NCBI GenBank assembly: GCA_013399855.1
Contig: VXAY01006251.1
Span: 125,102 to 189,101 of the forward strand
DNA from: Oxyruncus cristatus
Taxonomy: Eukaryota; Chordata; Aves; Passeriformes; Cotingidae
DNA: 64,000 bases
Direction of reading: 5' to 3'
Shown piece by piece: positions 35,489-44,757 of this stretch. Position 1 is the first letter of the stretch. Each line of letters opens with the position of its first letter. The notes beneath the pieces are model-generated. The model was not told where the DNA came from and ran no database searches. It worked only from the letters and a program-made list of their open reading frames with translations. Made by a program: the position numbers and the translations under genes.

Positions 35489-38139
35489 CTCTGGCAATGC
35501 AAGGATGACCCACATGAAGAGGATAAGATTTTATGCTGTCAACTGTAAGGATTTCCAACACGAGTTTACAAAATATGCTGAATTTTGGACACTTTCACCC
35601 ACCTTTCTCTCTAAGCCTGTACAGCAAAAGTGTCCAACATTCCTGATACCTTATGTGACCTTAACAAAAACTACACATGGGAGCTGAGGAGGAAGTTCTG
35701 GAAGCAGCTTCCAAGCAGAGGAAAATGGCTCTGCCGGCATCCCAAGCCATCTGCTGCTGGACAGGCTGAACTGGGCACACAGCTGGATCCTGGGTCAGCC
35801 AGTGTCTCTTGGCTTCAGCAGCCTCTGCTGCCCAGAGCTGGGGATTCAGGTTATCTGTCACCCCAACAGCAAAGCCTTTCTACCAAATATGTGGCATCAC
35901 CTTGGCACAGGACCTGTGCTTAACAGCTCACAAACCACAGGTTTGCCACTGTTTCATTTCCTGGCTTTTTTTTTTGTTTGTTTTTCCCCCTCAGCTTTTT
36001 AAAAACAAAAGCTGAGAATTTCAGTGTGCCTCTAGTTCCTGAGGCTTCCATATTTGTAGTATCTTAGTAACTACTGTTACTACTACTGTAAGTACTCACA
36101 ACTATCAAAAGACATAAGAAAGTAATGATACTCTGCAATATCTCGAGGAGTCCTCTGGAGATAAGAAACGCTCAGGACTTGATGTTTTTTGTTCATGAGC
36201 CATGGCATGTCAAAGAGCAAAGTGAGCCTGGCAGGGACTGATGGAGATTAAAAGCACACGCAGGCACTCACACACACAAAAATCGCTATGGAAAACGTGC
36301 TGCCGAACTGTGTGTGAATGAACCCAACAGCTCAGGCACCTTGCTAAGCTCCAGTGGGAAGAGGGAAGTACTGCAAGGGACATTCCTGGCTGTCCACCCA
36401 CCGCAAACCTTCATGCAGGTGGAGGTGGGAGGGTGTGCTTGGCTCCCGGAGCCACCGCGAGCAGAAGGGCAGTAGCAGCGGGCTCTCGACGGAAACATTC
36501 CCGGTTGTGTCCCAAAGCAAACAGCAATAAAATAAACTGCTAATGAGGATGCAACCTGAGCCTCTGCAGAGTGTATGCCCAAGGACTATGTGACTGCACA
36601 GGGAAGGGAAGGACTGTGTCGGCGGAAACTTCAAGCTCAAGGGGATTGCAATGCAAAAGAAAATGTTCGGGTACTTTACTGGTAATAAAAGTTACTCACA
36701 AAGTTACACAGGGCAAACACTGCTTTGAAAAGAACTCCTTTTTAACGCTAATGTTAACATTTCATTTTTTTGTAAGAAATCCCTGTGAATCTTCCCTTGA
36801 GACTCTTCAGCTCCAGACAGGACATTTCTCCTTTTTTTCTGCCTGCTGACATACTCCGCCAATCTTCCTTTTCAGGAAAGAAACGAACTTCTAGTCAGGT
36901 TTTTGCATTCTTTATTAGGTTGTTTATCACACTGTTACACAAACAGTTCTCAAAGCCTTTAAAGACTGTGTGGGTGAAACATCTAGATTTTAGTATTTTA
37001 TAACAGCAGACCAGCAGCTCCAGGAAACTAAAGAACTCATGAGGAAACCACTCACGGCAGCATTCACATCCTTATGTCTGTTATTTTAAAAGGCAAGAAA
37101 ACACCACACAATACAGAAGCCACTGTTAAGGGGGATAAAGGAATGTATTTAATATAATGAAATGCGACCTGTCATTCTGACACATTCCTGGTTTCTGGGA
37201 GTCAAATTAACAGTATCACTTAGCAAGAAAGATCATGAGGCACTTGGTTTGTGGAAGGATATCAGCAGTAGCTACTTCAGTTAGGAGTGCAGCGGTAAAC
37301 TTGGAAAGCACTCTGCAAAGAAACTGTGACAGCTAAGAGTAATCCAGGATGTAACAAGTTTGGGAACTGATGATTTAGGGACAGTATCATAGGAATGTAA
37401 ATGATGTTTAATGGAGTGGTGCTAATCAAACCCAAGATTTTGCAAGCAGTTAGAAGTAAGCTTAATTATCATAACCATCTCATTGAAAGTAACAGACATG
37501 AACAGAGTCCTTGGACACTCTGGAATCATGGATGCCTGTTTTCCCAAGTTTCTGGAGGAACACCACCACTAGTACTGCTGCTTTAAAATGGAGCAGACAC
37601 ACAGGGATGTCAAGTAACACACAACGGAGTAGCTGGGGCAGCGCTCTGACTGAGCAAACATGCCTGGTCTCTCCATTTCCTTTGGAATCAAGTTACTCCA
37701 GAAAAAGTGGTGTGTGCATGGTGGGCACATCCCCTGGTGGGACTTTATGTGGGAACAGAGCTCTCCTAAGCCCTGAGCTGAGCTGCTGAGCAGCATCTCT
37801 GCACTGTATCATCTCATAATTATTGCTGTGGAGCTAGTGCACTTAGAGCCAGGCTGGAATCACTATTCCAGTCAGCACAGGCAAACCACAAAAGCAGTGA
37901 AAGGGAACAGGAAAACAGGAGTGCATTTCACCCATCCAGAAGATCTTCCCCTTCATTACTATCCATCTGAATAAGCGGGAACTTAGGGGAATTTCCTTCT
38001 TGGAATTGTTCTTGGACTAGCAAATGCACAGTCACTTGCTACACAGGTTAGCTAGGCCTTAATGAAGAACTGTAATGAAATTCAGGTCCAGGTGGTGAAT
38101 GCTAATGCCACTACGCAGCACATATTTTCCCTATCTGTT
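35489..38139. other. Non-coding sequence, no gene seen
   Basis: Unique sequence with chance frames up to 98 codons. The stretch 35680-35900 is slightly GC-richer. A local CpG cluster at 36447-36505 is listed separately. Poly-T near 35968-35978. Confidence 0.57.
36420..36540. promoter_or_regulatory. Small isolated CpG cluster, candidate regulatory element
   Basis: Seven CpGs lie within about 60 bases: GGCTCCCGGAGCCACCGCGA near 36440, then AGCAGCGGGCTCTCGACGGA and CATTCCCGGTTGTG. The flanking kilobases are almost CpG-free. GGCTCCCGGAGCC (36440-36452) is also a perfect 13-base inverted repeat around a central C. The cluster is too small for a standard CpG island. It could be an enhancer core, a minor promoter or a relic. 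Confidence 0.33.
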
Positions 38140-38180
38140 TTCTCACTCAGATTTCACCTGTAAAATGGGAACACTAAGGC
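38140..38180 (+). repeat. Possible MIR-like SINE remnant
   Basis: TTTTCTCACTCAGATTTCAC followed by CTGTAAAATGGGAACACTAA resembles the MIR core (CTCAGTTTCCTCATCTGTAAAATGGGGATAATAA). About 40 bases align by eye with few mismatches around the CTGTAAAATGGG core. Confidence 0.5.
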
Positions 38181-39824
38181 AGCTCCTCAGTCTCAGCCTG
38201 TTAAACCCTTAGTTCAGTTGGCATATTCACAAAGATTTTCCAACAAAAAAATCGACGAGTTTGAATTGCAACACCAGAGCACCTCAAAACGTGTTTTCCC
38301 GTGACAATGTGCTCGACTGTTCCAGGTACATTAATGAGATCAGGGTCTGTGACACATCACAACCCCAAAAGCTTCCCACCTAAGGCTAGGAATGGAATAA
38401 GCAATCCATCACACAGTATGACACGTTCCCCAAAACACACACACTCTCAAAACCTGAAAGCGGTGTCAGAATGTTTATTGAAGAGGGCAATCCAACTGGC
38501 TGAACCGACCTGGGTAGCCGGTAACTTTTAACATAAGCAAACAGAGATACTGTAAACCTGCTGTGCATGGAAACTGTGTTTATACTTAAATTGGACTTAG
38601 AAGACTGAAATAACTTACTAGAAAAATATAGCTTAAGTTCCCAGGAGCTTTGAATGACCTCGAGATCGTTCTGAAAAAAGAAGAAATATATGGACATATA
38701 CAGTGATGCAGAGTTATGCAAATATTTTCAAAGTCAGCTAATAAAATACATTTCCTTGCCTACTTCTTATGATAGCTTTGCAAACATACTTTTAAACCCA
38801 CACTTTTCAGCCTCACCAAACATTTTTTTGCCACTTGCGTTATCAGAACTGATGGTAAGCGTTCTGCAATGTAAGTGCTGCCTCATTTACTTCTTAGTGG
38901 GTTTTGTAATTGCTGGGTCTGTTCCTTTTAGCCAGACTGCTGGGATTCTTACTACCTCAGGACAAGATAATAAACTTTCTTAGTGATGAAGTGGAAGTAC
39001 ATTAGAAGATAAAAAAGAAACGAATGTAAGAAATTTCAGATTACTCTTAGTGGAATCGATACATTGACAAAATAATTTGATTTATATAGCAACCAAAATA
39101 GCTATACACAGGAACATCTGCATGGAAAGTGACCACAAATCAGAGAGATAATGACCACAGCAAATAGTGAGCTCTATTGCTCATGAATCTACAAAATCAT
39201 TATTAGAAGCATTAAAACAACAAGGGTAATCTAACCTAATGTTGCATAACAATGATCAAACTCCTATGAAAATCAGAAAACTGCTAAATCTAATAGGAAA
39301 AAATTAAGTAAAGGGAGAGAGGGTAATTATTTTGTAACTTGGTTGAAAACAGACAAAAGAATTTAACTGAGCTGCATTTACTCTCCTGCCACGGGCTGGG
39401 TGTGTGGCCACGACTGGAAGCGGATCCTGAAAGGGAAAGTTGGAGAAGCACCGGGTGATGCACTGCAGGTTACCAATGAATCTGTATTCACTCCTGCATT
39501 TTCCACGCCACTCATACAACCGCAATTCTGACATGAAAGCACCACACAGGCCAGCATAAGTGACTGTGCTTTTAACAGCAAAGTGCTCATCCTGCAAAGC
39601 CTGATGTATAATCAGGGTCAGGATAACTTGTGGTAAAAAGGGAGCACATAGGTGGCATCCGGACTTTGGAGGCTGGTTTCAGTTCAGTTCAGTGCAGGAG
39701 CGCCCCATCAATTTTGGTGTAACGTGTGGATATAACTGACCCCGAGAACACATGCCAACTTTCTGAGCAAACAGCATCGCAAATCGGTGTTTCAGCAGAA
39801 CAATGCTGAAGGCATGTTGCAGCG
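38181..39824. other. Non-coding sequence, no gene seen
   Basis: AT-rich unique sequence with a short CACACACAC patch near 38435. Frames under 112 codons on both strands, none recognisable. Confidence 0.58.
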
Positions 39825-40127
39825 CGGTGGGGGCTGGTCTGTTCTGCCTGCCTGCAGTGAAAGGACGAGAGGAAATGGGTTTAAACTGACACAGGGGACA
39901 TTCAGATTAGATATTAGAAACACTTTTTTCACTGTTCGGGTGGTCAGGCACTGGAATAGGTTGCCCAAGGAGGTGGTGGACTTATCATCCCTGGAGGTGT
40001 TTAAGAGGCGTCTGGATGTGGCGCTGGGTGATGCGGTTTGGTGCTCTAGGGGTTACAGTGGCAGGGCTCGGTTGACGCTTGGACTTGATCTTTAAAGGTT
40101 TCTTCCAACCTTGACGATTCTATGGCT
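39825..40127 (+). mobile_element. CR1 LINE 3' end with ORF2 C-terminal tail
   Basis: The plus strand reads GGGCTGGTCTGTTCTGCC, a GAAAGGACGAGAGGAAATGG stretch, CAGATTAGATATTAGAAACA, CAGGCACTGGAATAGGTTGC, and finally CTTCCAACCTTGACGATTCT ATGG. This is the order of an avian CR1 3' end with its ATTCTATG-type terminus at about 40118-40127. One phase stays open from 39787 to 40095 and encodes the known CR1 ORF2 C-terminus ([20 protein letters not shown], then [20 protein letters not shown]) before a stop. No reverse-transcriptase domain remains. It ends beside the CpG island. Compared with the old copies it is well preserved. Confidence 0.93.
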
Positions 40128-40320
40128 CTGAATAAAGGCGACGAGGCCCCTGTGTCCCCGTTTAGGGGGCGAAACGCAGCACTCGCTGATCCCGGCTCTG
40201 CCAGAGGTCAGGGCAGGGCGGCAGCCGCGTCCCGTCAGCGCCCCGGGGCAGCTCCCGGCCCTGCCCGGCCCGGCCGCCGGCGGCTGCGCGCGCCTCCCCC
40301 CTTCCTCCCCCTTCCCCTCC

Positions 40321-40343
40321 NNNNNNNNNNNNNNNNNNNNNNN
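40321..40343. other. Assembly gap (23 N) inside the CpG island
   Basis: A run of 23 N in the most GC-rich part, flanked by C-rich sequence (CCCTTCCCCTCC before, GTCACCCCCCGCC after). GC-rich promoter DNA is often lost in sequencing, so the true missing length may be larger and may include part of a first exon. Confidence 0.95.
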
Positions 40344-40364
40344 GTCACCCCCCGCCTGCGCCAT
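40344..40364 (-). CDS. Possible start of an unidentified minus-strand coding exon
   Basis: Reading leftwards, the minus strand has CCCCAAAATGGCGCAGGCGG followed by GGGTGAC, then the assembly gap. The ATG at 40364-40362 has A at -3 and G at +4, a strong Kozak context, inside a CpG island. The seven codons before the gap read MAQAGGD. Against it: the frame is also open for 180 bases upstream (to 40544), the motif doubles as a YY1 site that may have no coding role, and sequence beyond the gap (EGKGEEGGRRAQPP) is low complexity. I do not recognise the protein, and the end is simply where the gap begins. Confidence 0.22.
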
Positions 40365-40675
40365 TTTGGGGCGGTGGCGGTGTCGCCTCACGGCGCCGCC
40401 CGCCCCTCTCCGCCCGCCGCGCCCCTCGGGCGGCTGCGCTGCCCCCGGCACCCCCTCGGCCCGCCCTGAGGTGGGGCTGGGGGTGGGCAGCCCGAGAGAT
40501 CGTGGGGTCGCTGCCGTGCCCTGAGCCCTGTGCCCACTGCCCACCCGGGGCTGGCGCTGGCGGCTTCAGCCCGTGCTGGTTTTGTGGTTCATTTCACGCC
40601 TTGGGCCTTGCCTTGGTGTGGACAGTTCACACCGTGAGCCCGTTGCTGGCCAGCTCGTTGCTTACATCCACAAAT

Positions 40676-41056
40676 GTTGAAGGGTCTGCAGCATCTCTCA
40701 TAAGGAGAGACTGGGGGAGCTGGGCCTCTTTGGTCTAGAGAAGACTGAAAGAGGGTCTCAATGCATATAAGTATCTCAAAGGCAGGTGCCAAAATGACAG
40801 TGCCAGACTCTTATTGGTGGTGCCCAGGATGAGGAGCAATGGCCGTAAACTAAAAAATAAGAAGTCCCACCTCAACATGAGGAAGAACTTTATGTTCGGG
40901 GTGTCAGAGCACTGGAACAGCATACCTAGGGAGGTCGTAGAGTCTCCCTCTCTGGAGACATTCCAAACCCACCTGGATGTGCTCCTGTGTTTCTGCCTTG
41001 GGCTAGATTATCTCCAGAGGTCCTGTCCAGTGCTAACGATTCTGTGATTCTGTGAA
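40676..41056 (+). mobile_element. CR1 LINE 3' end, plus orientation, downstream of the CpG island
   Basis: Landmarks in CR1 order are AAGGGTCTGCAGCATCTCTC near 40680, GGAGAGACTGGGGGAGCTGG near 40701, GGCCTCTTTGGTCTAGAGAA near 40722, TCAACATGAGGAAGAACTTT near 40872, CAGAGCACTGGAACAGCATA, GTCTCCCTCTCTGGAGACAT, and the terminal ACGATTCTGTGATTCTGTGA at 41036-41055. One phase (40814-41047) stays open and gives an ORF2-tail-like peptide with HLNMRKNFMFGVSEHWNSIP and REVVESPSLETFQTHLDVLL. It is 5'-truncated and lacks the polymerase. Its 3' repeat (ATTCTGTG) differs from the ATTCTATGG of the copy at 39825, so it is probably another subfamily. Confidence 0.93.
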
Positions 41057-41247
41057 TTACTCCACTGCTCTACTAGCCCAGCCTTAGAACCTGCAGTTGG
41101 GAAGCGGGAGAGGAAATCCTGTCCTTTATCATGTTTGCATCAACTTGAGTCACCTTACACTGGATCACAGAGAACTGGTACCTCCAACAGTGCCAGAAAT
41201 GCAAGGTGTGATAGGAAAGTCGCTTCTCAGAGCGCAAAGCGCTGCAT

Positions 41248-41286
41248 GTTCCTTGGACACGTTCCTTGAACACTTTCCTTGGACCT
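41248..41286 (+). repeat. Minisatellite, 13-bp unit, three copies
   Basis: Three adjacent imperfect copies are present: GTTCCTTGGACAC (41248-41260), GTTCCTTGAACAC (41261-41273) and TTTCCTTGGACCT (41274-41286). It lies about 190 bases after the end of the CR1 element. Confidence 0.87.
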
Positions 41287-44200
41287 GCACAAAACCAGTT
41301 GTTTCTGTGGCTGACTGGTCCAGGATGAGCTTTCACTCAGGCAGAGGAGTGGAAGGGGAAACACATAAAACTTTGGACACTCCTAGAAATACAACATCTC
41401 CTATTATTCCTTTGCTTCGCTTCTGGACACCTCAGTTGGAAAGGCAGAACAGGAATGTACATGGAGGAGGTGTGATTAGGTCAGTGAGATAAGATGCAGA
41501 AAAGGAAATGCAAGGGTTCAAATAGGTTTGCACCAAAGCAGATGAACTGAATTTTTACCTTTTTAAAATACTTTTTGTATCTTATTTTCATACAGAAAGT
41601 TCTTAGTTGGAAAAACCAAAATAATTTGTGACAGCTGACAGTTTTACACTGAATTAGTTATTTCTTTTTAGGTATCAGAAGTAAACCTGAAGAACATTCT
41701 TTCATGTTCTGAATTTTTGCCGGCTTAGTTTACAAGGGACAGCTCTTACTACGTAATTTAATTTTTGTTTCTGAGTCATACTCTATTTACATGAAAAATG
41801 GTATTTAATTAAAATGTACAAAACAGAATTACAAAATTACATTTAATTGAATAGATGTACCTTAAGTGTGATGAGTATTGTAAAGAATAAATAAGGATGT
41901 GTTTGGTCATGTGCTGTGATTTGACAGAGACCAGCGTTGCCACCAAATGAAGTAGACTTGCCCTTGTTGCTACTTCCTCTCCTTGCACAAGTGTTTGTGC
42001 AGCAACAGAGTGAGCTGGACCAGGATCAAACCTAATCTGGCCAATAAAAAGGAAGTTAGTTTTAACCTAAACAAGATCAGTGATTCAGTTCATTATGCTG
42101 GCAGAAGGGAGGTGGTAATGTGGTGGTTAGGGATGAGTGTTTGGGGCCTGTTGAGGGCAGGGATTGTTTCTTTTGGCCACAGCATTGTCTTAAAATGAAC
42201 TTGAAAATGTAGTTTCTATGGCATCTGTACAGAGTCTGGCTTGGGTCCAGCCTACTGAGAGCATAAGCTCAGTGTGAGCACAACTGTCTGCACCTGACCT
42301 GAGGGACAGGCCTTTTGTTTATTAAAAACACATTTTGCATTTAAAAACTGACTTGCTAACCAGAGGAAATACTAAATATTTTCAGTTATTTGACTAATTG
42401 TTTCAAAAGCATTTAGGTTTGCTGAAAACCCCATTAAACAGTCAAGTGTGTAAAATCTAAGACAGTTAGATGCCTGATCTGCTTTTTTGAAAATTCCACC
42501 ACTCCTCTAAAACTGACAATTATTTCCAAAATCTAGCCCTTGATCTTAATGGTTTTATGCTGAGTAGGGCTGCTCCTTGTCCAACATTTTTTAATTCACT
42601 AGCTGGAAAAAGAAAAGAAACTTTCCTTCTTTCCCACTTCCTGATTGTTGCTGTATCTTATAGTAACATTAGTTTTGCTCTTCCATGAATTCCCTGAACT
42701 TGCTCGCTGAACTTAACCCAAATCTAATAAAAAAAGGTCTTTCAAAAATAAGAGAAGAATCTAAATGCAGAAAACATAAATATTTTTTTATTATTGCAAA
42801 ACATTTGTTGCACTGTGAAAACTGAAACTAGTTTGGACACTTACATTATGCAATATGGGGCATCATGCTGTAATTGGAAGGCTTGGGGTGGTCTTAAAGG
42901 TACTTTTTGTGAAGTTGTAACATGTCCCCCACATCCATACATGCACTGTACTCCAAAGAAGATTCCTTGATGCATTTTTTTTTTGGTGTTGATGTAATAT
43001 TAATGAAGGATCATCTGGGCCTTGAGGACTGAGAATTTGAAATCTTTTTTCAAACAGGTATGCTCCTAAAATAGGCATTGATATTTTAACATACATCCTC
43101 TGTCCAAGGACGAATATATAGTAAGAGGTTTTCTTTATTCATTTGGTTTTTCACAATTACTGCTTTTCTGTACGAATAAGAAATTGAAAGAATTTTCTCA
43201 TACAACATATGATTATTTTTAAGTATTCATGAATGCTTAAGTTACAGCATTGATTTATAGGCACTTCATGTCAAAACTATGCTACTTACATGGAGGCAAT
43301 TTGGATCCCATTGCTAGAGCTATGACAATTCAGTCTTCAGCAGTTAGACATAAATTTAGATAAATTTAAATAGGTGATTTATATCACAGTTTATCCTGCT
43401 GGTCTGATTTTATCCATTCAACCTGCACCCCACTGAGTTGTAAACCACTGTTGTTCTAGCAGGTTTACAAACCACTCAAAATCTGCAAGACATCAGAAAG
43501 GGATTCATTTGGCGGCTGAAATCTAAACAAAATGCTCAGTTAATGTTGTTTTAAACCAACACAGATTACACATCTGAAGAAGATGGTCACAGAAGAAGGG
43601 AGGGGCCACAGACTCAGATGGTCGTCTGCCTGTGCTCAGAGGCACTTTACACATTTACAGTTGCAGGCCCAAGGACTGGATTAATGGTTTGGCCAGCTGA
43701 GTGTTTTCCTTGGGTATATGACTGTTCAGTCAGGAAGCTGTGGACACACACAGGAACAGGGTTGTATGTACACAGAATCAAGTCAGGCAGTTACTATCAT
43801 GTTAGAGAAAACTCCAGCAGTGTCTTTGTAGGTTTGTGCTTGAGTCCAAAGTTCTCCTGTGTTGTAAGAGCTTGAGTCATCCTTTGAATTGTGTTTGGTT
43901 ACATATAGAAATACTCTTCAAAAAGATCATGAGACAAAATGTCCGTTTCTGGCTACATAGCAGTAGTGAGGATTGTTTTGAGTCATGGCAGTTCCTGAAG
44001 TTACAGCAATTTATGCCCACAGTGGATCTGCCCTTCCCATAGAGGGTCATGAGATCTTTCATGTGAAGTCTTTCATCGTCCTCTTCCTCAGCCAACTCGT
44101 ATTTTAAATGAAAGTGATGAGCTCTTTCTTATGGAGCATAAAAGTGGGTGTACACCCTGCTGAAGGAATTCTAGGTTTTGAACCATGGAGATAGAGGCAC

Positions 44201-44735
44201 TGTACAGCTTGGTGTTGGGCATCCTAGCTATGGGGAATAGCCTTGTTGGACAAATCAGTGTACTAGTCACTTACGGAAATTATTTGTTCTGCTTTTGTGT
44301 AGTGTAAAGCTAGAAATGGAAGTGCAGCCAAGGAGCTGTGGAATTCAGCAAACTGTTGTCAGATTTGGTTAGGACCAATGTAGGGGGGCAAGGTACGGAT
44401 TAAAACGATGTTCTTCAAAATAGGCATCTGACAGTACCTCAAAAGGGAATTCACTTTCTAGTTAGGATTTTCAGCTGTCAGCCCTGCTCCAGGTGGGGCC
44501 CTCGGTCAAATAAGCCATGTTCTTTAAGGTGAGGTAGCCTGGGGTTGAGACATGGATGAGGTATCTCAGCCTGAGGAATATCCTCTTAGTTTTGTCTGGA
44601 GGAACCCTATGTATGTATTTTTGTTCTGCTTGGTACTGAAAGAATTCATTTTTCCTCCATATAGGATAGCATCTGGCTAGCTTTTAATGTGTACTTGCCC
44701 CCAAAGTGTAAATTGATTTGTTATCTAAATTGGCC

Positions 44736-44757
44736 TTTTTTTTTTTTTTTTTTTTTT
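44736..44757 (+). repeat. Poly-T tract (22 T)
   Basis: Twenty-two consecutive T after ATTGGCC, followed by AACATATATCACC. It is the longest homopolymer in the window. Confidence 0.95.

Larger units (their letters stand above)
40130..40560. promoter_or_regulatory. CpG island, likely gene promoter (possibly bidirectional)
   Basis: This is the only strongly GC-rich, CpG-dense segment in the window. By hand count, the three 60-base lines starting at 40201, 40261 and 40381 contain 7, 8 and 12 CpGs; elsewhere a line usually has none or one. GC boxes include GGGGCGG at 40368-40374, with further GGGCGG-type sites near 40217 and 40428. The minus strand carries AAAATGGCGC (40357-40366), matching the YY1-type AANATGGCG motif usually found just inside transcription starts. 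A possible plus-strand donor, CTGAG/GTGGGG, lies near 40468. There is no TATA box. Such islands normally drive broadly expressed genes, sometimes in both directions. The gene cannot be identified. Confidence 0.85.

Noticed and set aside
36286..36640. Two overlapping 98-codon minus-strand frames as exons
   Set aside because: They overlap each other in different phases over the small CpG cluster, where stop codons are rarer. Neither is recognisable.
39787..40095. 102-codon frame as a host gene
   Set aside because: The translation is the well-known C-terminal tail of CR1 ORF2, within a 5'-truncated element.
40092..40544. 150-codon minus-strand frame across the gap as one protein
   Set aside because: It translates through N bases of uncertain length and is Gly/Pro/Ala/Arg-rich low complexity, as any CpG island gives. 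Only the ATG near 40364 was kept, at low confidence.
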